Origin: Casuarina equisetifolia
Lineage: Eukaryota; Streptophyta; Magnoliopsida; Fagales; Casuarinaceae
Length of the DNA stretch: 64,000 bases
Assembly (NCBI GenBank): GCA_028551475.1
Contig: CM052358.1
Span: 1,490,501 to 1,554,500, forward strand
Direction of reading: 5' to 3'
The position numbers and the translations under genes were made by a program. Positions 12,138 through 23,049 of the stretch are shown here, piece by piece; within the stretch, counting starts at the first letter, position 1, and each line of letters starts with the position of its first letter. The notes under the pieces are model-generated. The model did no database searches and had not been told where the DNA came from. It worked only from the letters and a program-made list of their open reading frames with translations.

Positions 12138-13279
12138 ATGGGGGGTGGAAAGGATGGTCATGATCCTTATTGTAGTGACAGGGGGCTATTTTCACACCTT
12201 GGTGGATATGCTGCTGGGTACCATTCTCAACATGGTTACCCTCCGCAGGGGTATCCTTCCCAGGGATATCCTCCACAGGCATATCCCCCACAGGGATATC
12301 CTTCTCATGGATATCCTCCGCAATGCTACCAACCGGCGGGATACCCTCCCCCAGGGGGGCACCCTCCGGCAGGCTATCCTCCCCCGAGTGGATATCCTCC
12401 ATCAGGTTATCCTGGTCCGTCGGCTTCATATCACTCGGTTATATATATTTTTTTCTATGGTATCAAGTAAATACTGAGTGCTCAATCCTTGTCTTCTATG
12501 GTATAAGGACGGGGAAAAGACCTTGATGTTTTTTATTTTGTTTCGAAGATATTGGTGGTGTCAATATGTCAGTGGCCACTAGTTGGCTATTGGCTGCCCA
12601 AGATCTAGGTCTTGGTTCGACATCCCTCACACTCAAATCCCTTTTACAGGATAAAAAAAAAAAAAAAAAGATATTGGTGGTCAAAATCATTTTAAGTTTC
12701 GTCTTTTTAAACAAATATAAATATAATTATTTTAAAAAATCATCTTTAATTAGTGTGTTTTGTAGATTTATTATATAGTACAAAGCATTAATCCTTGTAG
12801 GTTTTCCTAATTCAGGATCTGTGGCTATTGGATTTTCCTGTATACCACTGAAAATGAAACTAAATAACATTTGAAGAGGCCGCGAGACTTTTTCTTGAGT
12901 ATCTGCTATCTAGGATTAAGTATGCCTTTCCGTCTCCAGCTTCGCAGGCATGTGCATGGAGATGGACGGGAATTGTCAGAAGAGTTTGGAGGCTGTCAAT
13001 GGAGTTCTAACTTCTAACTTCCATTATACTTCTTGCTGATAAATATTTATTTCAGGGCATGGATCTAGTATGGGAACACTGCTGGCAGGAGGTGCTGCTG
13101 CTGCTGCCGCTGCATATGGTGCTCATCAACTCTCACATGGTGCTCATCATCCCGGACATGGGGGTTACCATGGCTATGGTTATGGTCATGGTCATGGCTA
13201 TGGCCATGGAAAGTTTAAACATGGCAAATTTGGCAAGAATGGCATGTTTGGAAAGCACAAGTTCAAGGGATGGAAGTGA
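12138..13279 (+). CDS. Glycine/proline-rich GYPPQ-repeat protein
   Basis: Two coding exons, 12138-12437 and 13056-13279, about 174 residues. Exon 1 starts MGGGKDGHD, followed by GLFSHLGGYAAGYH, then about a dozen GYPPQ, GYPSQ and GYPPS type pentapeptides. Exon 2 encodes an Ala-rich hydrophobic segment (LLAGGAAAAAAAYGAHQ) that could insert in a membrane, then a Gly-His-Tyr tract (GYGHGHGYGHG) and a Lys/Phe-rich tail of KFKHGKFG repeats ending KFKGWK. The architecture matches a small plant family also called GPRP, to which Arabidopsis At5g17650 probably belongs (memory); the biochemical role is unknown. The junction is odd: exon 1 ends in phase 0 at the GT after 12437, while exon 2 requires one extra base to keep the conserved frame. 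A weaker donor inside CCTG/GTCCGT near 12415 would restore the frame but drop PSASYHS. Confidence 0.85.
12560..12669 (+). mobile_element. tRNA-derived SINE in intron of the GYPPQ gene, with 12-bp target duplication
   Basis: The segment has an internal box-B-like GGTTCGACATCC, an A-type box region (TTGGCTATTGGCTGCCC), and ends in a run of about 17 A. It is flanked by perfect 12-bp repeats GATATTGGTGGT at 12548-12559 and 12670-12681. These are the hallmarks of a SINE inserted by LINE-type target-primed reverse transcription. Confidence 0.85.
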
Positions 13280-13280
13280 T

Positions 13281-14210
13281 AGAGAGCCTATTCCCACATC
13301 CAGTGCTCATACGTAGCACAAGGTTTGAGTTCTCCTATCGAGCAGGGGAAACATATTTCTTTATTGCGTTATAGTAATAATGTCTTCCAAGAATGACATA
13401 AAATAATGTCTATGTACTTATAAGAATGCCAAACCTATTATCTTATGTGATTGCTATTTTTACTTGTTTCTCCGAAATTTATGTAAATATATCATTAACC
13501 TTTCAAAAATTCACACAGTTTTCGAAGAATTTGATCTTCTAAACAGATGAAGTATTTTAATACCCCACCTATAATTTCAAGAGATTAATTGCATTTAAAC
13601 ATTTACTAAAAGTGTCATTAATGTTGTTTGCATGAAGATATGCATCCTGGAAAGTAGTGTGAAATGCATCAACGTAAATTGGTATTCTTTTTCCTTGGCT
13701 ATAGTATTAAAGGTTGTCTTTTGCATGATTCGAATTAGCTTTGGTCGCTTTCATTTTTTAATTTATTTTTGAAACCAACTTTTAAGGAAGGGATAATATT
13801 TTTCTACAAAAGGGTTTCACGGCAGGTAGCAAAGAATATGAAATATTCCCACACTTTTTTCAGTAATCACATTGAGCTACTATTGCAGATTTCGTGAATG
13901 AAATATCTTGTACTTGAATAATGGAATATTACAAGATTTGATTCGCCTGAACCATAAACTTTCAAAAGGAGCACAATACCTTTATATGTAAAATTTTAAT
14001 AAAAATAAGCTCTCTTACATATATTCAGTACCTTATGGTTTCCCAATAGCGGTCTTCATCAAAATTTTTAGATTCTCCTTAGAAAAGAAAGGAAAATAAA
14101 TCTGTGATAAAAATACTCAGAAGCTAAGAAAAAAAGTTGGCAAAAAGGACTCCATACCTTGATTATGGGGTTCCGAAGAATCCCATTGCATTCACTATCC
14201 AATAATTTTG
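13281..14210. other. 3' flank of GYPPQ gene, no gene seen
   Basis: 3' untranslated sequence, including the block AGCAGGGGAAACATATTTC near 13342 that recurs in the duplicate at about 15700, followed by AT-rich sequence with no coding signal. Confidence 0.4.
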
Positions 14211-14244
14211 GAGGATTGATGGCCATCTCTAGGGGCGGATGATG

Positions 14245-15770
14245 CAGGGAACAATTTAGGGGACATCCCACCAAAGAATGAAGTGGTAGGAAGATGTATA
14301 AAAAGTCATCCCAACCTTGTTCTTGACTATTCTTGATCATGCATTTTTGTTTATGTGACATAAGAATGGAAGTATTTTGTGCTGATTGGAAGATATCTAG
14401 CATGAGTATGGTTCTTTAGTTTGTTGTGATCTTGTGTCATGATCTCAAATCATCTATGTCAAAAGCCCTAGAGTTGTTGGCTTAGCTGGAACAATTTCTC
14501 TTGAATGCCATTATCAACTTGGCTACCACTCCTAAGGTTGCACAATCCAAGTTCTAGTCCTAGATCACAACGGCCCACCACACTTTGCAGCCAATGTCCA
14601 CAAAGGCCCATCTTGCCTAGCTATGGGTGACTTTATATAGCTATTTTCTGTAACACTCTTAGGTAGCCATTTTCATAGATTGCTCCATTTGTAATTGAGA
14701 TCAAATACTTTGTTGTATATTTACTTTTATGCGTAGCATGTTTTTTAGAGAGCATGTGAATGAAGAAGAGAATGTTAGCAACCGGGCCTATAATTGGCCC
14801 ACCAAAACCTTAAGGTTATGGTGAGATGAGAGCTGGCACTTATAAGGCTGTGAATGATGAGCTGCATTATTGATGTGGGACAAAGTCTTTCGCACTTCCC
14901 CTCAGTCCAAGTTCGGTTAACTTTGTCTGTTAGATTGGGCCCCACACACATGTAAACAATTGGCTCTTATACCAGTTAGCAACCGGGCCCACAGTTAGCC
15001 CACTAAAACCTTAAGGCTATGGTGAGATGAGAGCCGACACTTATAAGGTCATGAACGATGAGCTGCATTACCGGTGTGGGACAAAGTCTTTCACAAAGAA
15101 TAGTCTAATATTCCTAGTCTTTGTTTTGACATCATTTAATCTAATCTTCTTATATTTCAAGAAACAGAAACAACCCTGTAAAGGTTTTGGATTTTCCGCC
15201 ATTGATTGCTTTACATAAGCTATAAATGAATGACCGTCAATTTTCACGCTTTGGTGGATACCATTAATTTCCACAAGTTGATGGATATGCTAGTGGATAC
15301 CAATCTCAGCATGGTTACCTTCCACAAGGAAATCCTCCACCAGCATATCCCTTATAGGGATATCCTCTTCCACAAGTAAATCCTACATGGGCACATTCCT
15401 TACAAGGCTACCAACCAGCAGGATACCCTCATTAAGGGGATACTCTCCGACAAGCTATCCTCCCCTGAGTGCATATCCTCTATCGGTTTATCCAGGTCCA
15501 TTGTTTCTATATCATTCAAGTATAGTCTTCTCTTTTCCTTAAAGAAGACACTAAATGCTCAATCCTTACTTTACCTGGATGGAAATAGGAGATGATATTT
15601 TTCTATTCTGTTTTGAAGACATTGGTGGTTCTAATATAACATTTGGGCATATTCTTTCTCCCAAATCCAATGCTATGGAGCTTAAGGTTGAATCCTACAA
15701 TCTAGCAGGGGAAACATATTTCTGTATTATGTTGTAGTAACATTGTCTTTCAAGAATGACATAAGCCTAA
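14245..15770 (+). pseudogene. Decayed tandem duplicate of the GYPPQ gene
   Basis: Blocks of 14250-14320 repeat sequence of the parent's first intron (near 11195-11260, GCAATTTAGGGGACATCC). From about 15105 to 15640 the order of the parent's 11930-12560 is followed: TTTGTTTTGACATC, the AGAAACAGAAACA block, then an exon-1-like stretch (about 15236-15519) that still reads GYPPQ-like repeats but with stop codons and frameshifts and without the MGGGKDG start. The alanine- and glycine-rich second exon is missing; the copy jumps from intron sequence to the parent's 3' untranslated block by about 15640-15770. It cannot encode the protein. A TRIM-like element interrupts it at 14773-15095. Confidence 0.8.
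14773..15095 (-). mobile_element. TRIM-like miniature LTR retrotransposon, about 323 bp
   Basis: Two direct repeats of about 122 bp (14773-14894 and 14974-15095) share the TTAGCAACCGGGCC block at one end and GTGGGACAAAGTCTTTC at the other. Read on the minus strand each runs from TG(T/C)GAAAG to GCTAAC(A/T). Next to the minus-strand 5' repeat is GGTATAAGAGCC (14963-14974), close to the usual primer-binding site for initiator methionine tRNA, and just before the other repeat is the purine tract CTGAGGGGAAG. The internal part is only about 79 bp and has no coding capacity. Flanks GAGAA and AAGAA may be a worn 5-bp target duplication. No 5S rRNA sequence is present, so it is not a Cassandra element. 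Confidence 0.75.
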
Positions 15771-17203
15771 TAGAACATAAAAGGAATTTTGCCCCCTTGT
15801 AGGCCTGATGGCAACTATGTGATAACACTAACTCATATAGGATTTATGAAGCATTAATTATTTGGAGAAGTATTTCAATTCTCCCCAAATCACAACCCTA
15901 AAGCCTAGTTTTCATCGAAGGCAAAATGTAATTACAACATTTCAAACTAGAGATTACAAAAATTTATTAGAAATCAAACACCAAAAATGTTCATATAACA
16001 TCATATACTTAAAATAGCAAAAAGCTAGTTCTAGGTTATAGATTACTCGAAAAAATATACTTATTAGATTCAACTACAAAAATGTTTTTCATCATTTATG
16101 GGCATTGAGGCTCCTCCTAACAACCTTCAGTAGAGCCTTCAGAGTTCCATAGGTTTCTAATTTTGTGCAGGTGGGATTTCCCCACTTTAACCACGTGAAC
16201 AAAGAAAGGGTTAGTTGTTAACCTCTTTAGAAACTAGTTGGCTCTTTTCAACTTTGATTCCTTGCCATGCTTATAGCATAGTTATCACTCTTAATTACAC
16301 TTGCCTCATTAGGTTGTACTTCCATTTCCTTCAATCTTCTACCAGCAAAGCTAAGATTTGGAAAGTCCTTGATTTGTAAAAACAATTGAAGAGAGGAAGA
16401 AAAGAAAATAAAGAGGTCTAAATAAAAATTGAAGGAAAAGTAAATAACAATGAAAGTAAAGAGGCTAAAATGAACATCAACATATTAAAAAACAAAAAAT
16501 AGTAAGATTAAAAGGTATTGCACCCATTAGAAGAAAAGATAAAATCCCGAAATAAGGTCATAAAAGCTATAAGAATGAAATAAAATTAAGTTTAGCATAT
16601 GACTAAAGAAATTGAGAAAAACTACCATAAAACACTACTAGAATACTATAGAAACATAAACATGAAGAGAAAATACAAGAAGATGCAAGTTTTTATTTAT
16701 TTATTATTATTTATTGTATCATTGGCTTGATAAGGATGGAAAGGTCTAAGAACAAGTCTTTTGTCAAAAGGCTCTTGATACTATGGTGAAAAACATGATT
16801 AAATGCTTACTGGTGAATATAAGAATTTTAGCATAAACAAGATAGTGGGAACAAAAGAAAAGAATAAAATAAAAGAGAAAACAAAGAAATAAAAGAGAAA
16901 CAGAAAAGAGAAAATGAAAGAATGAGGAATTTCCATTATCACGCTTATTATCTAACCCCAATCTTGGTCATAGAAATAGAACTCCTAATCACTTTTGGAG
17001 CAAATGCAAAAAGGTTCCTTCATTCAATCTGCTTGCATCTTGACTGAATGATATCTTGATGAGTAGGCTTGTTTAAGTAGTCTAGACATGAAGATGACTC
17101 CTTGCAATGCTTACTAGTGGCAAAACACTTATAGTAATTGCTTGGAAAAGATTGAAAAGAAAATTGCTGAGCTTGAAATTTGGTAAGACATGAAATTTAG
17201 ATG
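15771..17203. other. Repeat-rich AT sequence, no gene seen
   Basis: Purine-biased low-complexity sequence on the plus strand (many AAAG/GAAA tracts between 16380 and 16920). No frame longer than 65 codons and nothing resembling a known protein. Confidence 0.4.
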
Positions 17204-18649
17204 TGTTAGGTTTATGGCTATCCAAGAAGGGGGGGTTGAATTGGATATTTGGAAGTTTAATGAATTTAAACTTTTTTCTTTTTGGTTGTTTTTCTATAAT
17301 GAATGCAACTAAACAAATTATCACAATAGTAATGAAATATCTAATATAAGAATTGAATTAGAGAAATTCACACACAAATATTTCACGGTGGTTCGGCCCT
17401 TTTTCACCTACTTCCACCCTCTTCTCCTCCAACTCAAACCGAGTTGAAATCTGCTTTACTTCAAACAAGGAGAGCACTTCTCCTTCACCTCACAACTCCT
17501 CAGAAAGAGTTATATAGTTCACAGTTACAAGGTTAGGTTTACAGAAACCTTAATACATCAAGCTTACTCCTCAAATATATTATATGAGTGAAGATTCAAG
17601 CTTATCAAAGAGCTAATAGAATGTATACAAGATCAATTTTAGCTCTAATCTCAAAAACCCCAATTTCACAAATCTAGGGTTTTCAGATTTACAATAATCT
17701 TTATGTGTAAATAATTTTATAGTCAATCTAGCACATATAAAGATTAATCTATCGAATGATATTCAAGAAATAACAAGTTTAAAGAATATCACCGAAGATT
17801 TTCTTTTCCTTCAAACGATACCGAACACAGCTATATGCACAAATCGATGAGGGCTTTTGTTTCTCTTAATCAGATCAGAAAGAATTTATCTCAGCAAGCA
17901 CTAATGTTTCATCCGAATCCCTCTTTTATAGAAGATACTTAAACCTTGAGTAGATTAGGGTTTCAGTTCAAACCTTTTTGAAATCCTTCCGTTGGGATTT
18001 GATGGATTCAACGTTGTACTGAAACAGGTGACGATTTTTCAGCGAAATAGTTGTTTTGACATCAGGTCACCTTACCATTCTTCCCGTTGGAGCCGTTGTC
18101 GCAAGAGAGAGAGATCGAAAGGAGAAGAGTTATCAGAGTGCAGCTAGGGCTTCGTCTTTCGGTCATAAGTGTTTATGCTCTTATTTGCTTCCATACGCTG
18201 TTGTTTAGAATAAGTGGTTTTTCTCAAGACGCTGCCGTTTCATGCTTCATAAACACGGGCTGAAGCTTTCGTTTACGGGCTAATGTACTTATTCACGGGC
18301 TGGATCTTTCATTCACGGGCTAGAGCTTTCATTCACGGGTTGAAGCACTTATTCATGAGTTGGATAAATAAGCTTCATGTGTCCATATGTAAATATATGG
18401 TCGGTCCATTACACCTATACATACACCAATTCCAAGTATCAAAGTTTCTTTAACATAACCAAGAATGTAGATTAATCTATGGAATAAAATATTCAAAGAT
18501 TAAATCAACTTGGCTTCATATTTGATGTTGAGTAATAAAATGTAGGAACCCGGTTACTTTATAATATCATTAATTGATATTATAATTTGTACACCTTTTA
18601 CTTCCTTTGAGTTTTAATATGTGCACACAAGATCTCATATTTTCTAACA
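17204..18649 (+). mobile_element. LTR-like segment, possibly a solo LTR of a Ty1-copia element
   Basis: The segment opens with TGTTAGG and then GGGGGGGTTGAATTGG, a sequence style common at the start of plant copia LTRs, and contains a CACGGTGGTTCGGCC block about 180 bp in, also typical of such LTRs. A possible end is CTAACA at 18644-18649, complementary to the opening TGTTAG. No second LTR, primer-binding site or clean 5-bp target duplication was found, so the borders are tentative. Confidence 0.45.
18249..18365 (+). repeat. Short tandem array of CACGGGCT units inside the LTR-like segment
   Basis: Five diverged copies of a unit of roughly 20-29 bp built on TTCACGGGCTGAAGCTTTC occur in a row (CACGGGCTGAAGC, TACGGGCTAATG, CACGGGCTGGATC, CACGGGCTAGAGC, CACGGGTTGAAGC). 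Confidence 0.7.
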
Positions 18650-19256
18650 TATATGCAAGTATGATATACTATTTAATACATGTTCAGATAAATATAAAAT
18701 TCTATTTGACATATATTCTTATAAAATCTTTCTCAATCAAAACATACAAGCACATGATTTTCAACAAGATGTTCTCACTCAATGCAAATTTAAATAGCAA
18801 GACTTTAAATATAAGAAAAAGGTGATAGAATATGGTTACAAGATTAACCTATCAAATGCATTTAGAATTAAAATGAAAATGTATTCTCATGGTTTGTAAC
18901 CTTAGTGTATCTAGGTGTTTCAAGTTTGATTTTAATAAACAGAGAAAATGCTTATTGTTGTAAACATCTGGTTACTTTTTACAAATACAAGGCTTGCTAG
19001 AGTTACTTTCTCCAGAATTTTCCATCCTATGCCAACATATTCGATTTGTGATTAATAGACAACAAATAAAGAATGTTGAAAAGGGAAAAATATACCAAAC
19101 CAACCACAAAATGGGTAACAACATAATAAACTTAGTTTCACATACCTAATCTTGTTGGAGCTGGAGAAAGTAATCTCTCTAATCCTATGCCAACAAGATT
19201 AGGTACGTGTAACTACGTTTATGACAACAAGATTAGGTATCCGCAAGCCTATTTTA

Positions 19257-19280
19257 ATCTCTCTCTCTCTCTCTCTCTCG
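19257..19280 (+). repeat. CT microsatellite
   Basis: About 11 CT units. Three nearby copies of CAACAAGATTAGGTA-like sequence lie at about 19145-19240. Confidence 0.8.
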
Positions 19281-19634
19281 GCTTTTCCTCTCCGTCTAAC
19301 CAGATCCTCCTCTTGGTCTCTATCTCTCTCCGACCTTCTTGCTATACCCTCCCCTCCATGGCCACTGGCCAGTTTTACGAAAAGATATACTTTAACATGA
19401 GATATGCCCATTGTTTGTTACTTGGAAGAAAGTGGTGAATGGTTCAGAGCTTCGTGTACGCGGATGTATTGGCACTCTAGAAGCTCGATGGTTAATTAAT
19501 GGCTTCAAGGACTATGCTTTAAATATGTATTTTCATATAAAAGTACTCGCATGTAGACTATACATGTATTGTATGTTGTGACATGTACTTCAGGCTCATA
19601 CACAGACTAACTCTGAATGGTATGTGTTTTCAAG

Positions 19635-19922
19635 TAGTAGCAAATTCAATTTCAAGTAGCATTACAATTTGTTTTAGCATTCAGAAACAATCTGTGCAAA
19701 CTGAAAGCAAATTCAAGTAGCATTTAGAAACAATTTGTGCAAACTGAAAGCAAATTCAAGTAGCATTACAAATTTGTTTTAGCATCCAAAAACAAGTTGT
19801 GCAAACTAAAAGCAAATTCAAGTAGCATTACAATTTGTTTTATCATCTAGAAACAAGCTATAAAAACTGAAAGCAAATTCAAGTAGCAAACTAAAAGATT
19901 CAAGTAGCATTACAATTTGTTT
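19635..19922 (+). repeat. Minisatellite, units of about 40-65 bp
   Basis: Four to five imperfect copies of a unit containing CAAATTCAAGTAGCATTAC, an AATTTGTTTTAGCAT block, and GAAACAAxxTGTGCAAACTGAAAG. Some copies lack the middle block, so unit length varies. Confidence 0.85.
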
Positions 19923-19941
19923 TTTTTTTTAAAAAAAGAAA

Positions 19942-20070
19942 GGCCCTAGCTTAGTGGCGTTCTCTGAGCCAAACCCTGACTGGCCGTTCCACTGGTCGTA
20001 GATTCGAATCCCGTCCCTCCCTTCCCCGTGTGCGTGTGTTTGTAATAAAAAAATATAAATTTAAAAAAAA
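19942..20070 (+). mobile_element. tRNA-derived SINE
   Basis: Contains a tRNA-like A box (CTAGCTTAGTGGC) and a near-perfect B box (GTAGATTCGAATCCC), followed by a pyrimidine region, a GTGTGCGTGTG stretch and an A-rich tail. It does not fold as an intact tRNA. Target-site duplications were not found. Confidence 0.7.
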
Positions 20071-20089
20071 ATCTTATTGGAGCTATTTT

Positions 20090-22260
20090 GATTGAAATTG
20101 TAACTATCTAAACCCACAAATGCCTAGTAAGCATTTTTTGCATGAGAAAGTTACTTATCAAAACTAAGGTGTCACCTTAAAATGAATTCCCTGCACATAA
20201 TTAGAGCAAATGTATGTGTTATTAGGTCATCCAAAAATAAGTTTTAGGATAATACATGAAAAGCTGCAAGTAAAGACATATTGCAATGACATGAACGTCA
20301 AAGAACCTAGAAAAAAAATTTGATTAGTAATTACTATTCTAGTGAAAAAGTCACATATTCTACAAAATGTGTTGATTATGAAACTAGAAGTATACATACA
20401 TACACACATAAGGAAAAAGAATAAAAACCAACAAATTTAGGCTACTAAGTGAAGTATGCACTTATGTAATTCAAAATTAACACTTGTTTCATTTGCCTTA
20501 GAAGCACAAGAAATGCTCGATCTTGCCTCCTTATTCATTTTCCCATTTGTCTTGCCAAACATAAACTTATCCAAAATGGTATTGGTTGGATTGTCCTCAT
20601 GTTTAGCAAAAGTATTGCCTACTTCATGTCCCTCATCTAAATGCAATTAATTGTCAAGCTTCGTATACCCTTCTTTTGTTTTGCAATAGTGTAACAGCTT
20701 CATATATTTAAATGAATCATGAGAGCTGAAATACAAAGAGTTTTACATACAGTGGAAAATAATGCTTTTTAAGCATGAAATAGAGAAGTAAACAAAGAAA
20801 AAGAATCAATTCAATTTAAAAGCTAGATCTCAAGAGTCCTTAAGCATTCCATTTTTATCTTAGGAACAAGAAAGAAAAGTAAAAAAAATAGGTTTTACAT
20901 GAGTGAAGCAAAAAAAGTTAACTATCATCATAAACTCATCTTTATCTTAAAGAACTTCAAATTGAAAATTTCAAGAAAATTGTTGTCTTTATTTCACATT
21001 TATCTTAATCGCTTCAAATACAATGTTGCTTTCTAAACTTGTTATCTTTGATTTGAACTAGATTGAACTAACATATCTCTTAAGAAAAAAGAAGGGAGAA
21101 AATATATGTTCTAACTTAAAGACCTCACAAGAAGATCTTTAACTAAAGTCCCCACTTTGCAAGAAATGTTAGAAAAAGAAAAGAAGCACACCACAATTAT
21201 AGATGAAAGTACCAGCTTCATTTAAGCTTTAATGAAATGAATCATCTCATTGTATTCTAGTATTTTCCTACATGGAATTCAGTTGCATTAAGCCTTCAAG
21301 TACTTTGAAAAAGAAAAGAAAGAAGTCCAAGCATACATCAAATTGCTAAAAATTGTGAAGTCTAGTGAACACAAAAAGAGAAGTAACAAGTGCAATTAAA
21401 TCATTATATTAGTGAAGATAGTAAGCATCACACTTTATTTATGATTAACATCGTACCCTAACTAATGATATGAGGTAACTACCCATATTTTACAAGGATC
21501 GAAAGGAAGTGAATGGGAACATAAAAGGTATATGGCTGATATTATAAGTTTTCATTTCCCTTTTGATTGACTTTACATGCTTTTCATGAAGAGAAAGAGA
21601 GAGAAATGGTATAGGACATATGCAACAACATTTTAACCTAAGTCAAACTAAATTAATTTAACTTTTCTACAAATTGGGCCTATTATTATAGGTTCATCTT
21701 CATTTATAAAATAACAAAACTTTAGTCAAGCTTAAAGTTTACAGGCAACTCACTTCATTACAACTTAACATACCAATGATATAGCATATTTGTATAAATG
21801 AAATATTGTATACCTTACCAGCATTACTCCAATTTCTGACATGCAAAGTAAAGTTAATTGCATCTGAATTACAAGTCCAATATCCATTAATATGTGTTGT
21901 GTATTCGCATTACAAGCATGTGTAAAACAACCCCTAACCATTAAGAATGAAACAAAAACCATTAAAAACTACAATGTTATCATCCTTTTTCATTTATTAC
22001 TAGACAACAAAAGAGAGACTACACTTCAAAATAATTAATTCAATATTATTTTGAAGAGAGACCACATTATTTTATAAACTATTATCAAAATAATTAGTTT
22101 AATTCTAAGCCTACAAGCTAATACCATTTTTTTATCCCAGCATAAGATGTAAATGTTTTTTCCCATTATTTATCATGATGACCATAATCAGCACCTTAGG
22201 AAAATAAGAAATTATAAGTTAAGTAGGTTAAGGAGATAATCAACAAGAAATGAAACAAGT
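20090..22260. other. AT-rich stretch, no gene seen
   Basis: Reading frames of 60-69 codons occur on both strands but none resembles a known protein or has codon structure distinct from the surroundings. Probably old transposon-derived DNA. Confidence 0.4.
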
Positions 22261-22262
22261 AT

Positions 22263-22775
22263 GATACCATCACTAAACTTACAAGGAAGATAAAATTGCT
22301 AGAACCATACACAATTAAATAAAAGAGCATGGAGGATCAACATAAAGCATCATAAAAGATGAGATGTTAGATACTTGCATAAGCTTTAAAACCAAGAGTT
22401 TTTGAAGTTACATTTTTTTCCTATGAATCTTGTATTTCCCTTTCCAAATCCAAGCTATAAGTAAATAAGAGTCAAGTAAACAAAGACCTAAGGTAGTATC
22501 AATGCATGGGATTGCAATGAAAAGTTACAAAACTTACAAAGAAGATAAAATTGCAAGCACCATACACAATCAAATAAAAAAGCATGGAAGAGTAGCACAA
22601 AGCATTGTAAAAGACAAGATGTTAGATACTTATACATGAGCTTCAAAGCCAAGAGTGTATGAAGTTACACTTTTTCCCCATGAATCTTGTATGTCCCTTT
22701 CCAAATCAAAGTTATAAGTATGTAAAGTCAAGTAAACACATACTTAAGGTGGTATCAACACATGTGGTTGCAATG
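22263..22775 (+). repeat. Tandem duplication, period about 255 bp
   Basis: The sequence beginning AAACTTACAAGGAAGATAAA near 22275 recurs near 22530 with scattered substitutions through GAAGTTACA, CATGAATCTTGTAT and GTCAAGTAAACA to the GGTTGCAATG end. Two copies are present. Confidence 0.8.
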
Positions 22776-23049
22776 TTTAGTTTACTATTTATTCTTTGGT
22801 AAACTATATTGTAGAAATAAAAAAGTTTAGATCTAATGCAAACCCTATGCTAGTTACCAATCCTCCCACCTATAAAGTGACATGCAATGTGATCTTTTGA
22901 ATAATCCCACAAAGGTAAGTAAGATATTTACTATCTAATAAAAGCATGTGCCCACACTCATAAACATATGCATGTATGTTTATGTATGGATATGTATGTA
23001 CAATAATGAAAAGAACATAAACATAAAGGATACAAAATATTTTTTTTCT

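Noticed and set aside
14773-15095. Cassandra-type TRIM
   Set aside because: Cassandra LTRs carry 5S rRNA sequence with its internal promoter; none is visible in these repeats.
19942-20070. Functional tRNA gene
   Set aside because: A and B boxes are present but no cloverleaf forms and an A-rich tail follows, so it is a SINE.
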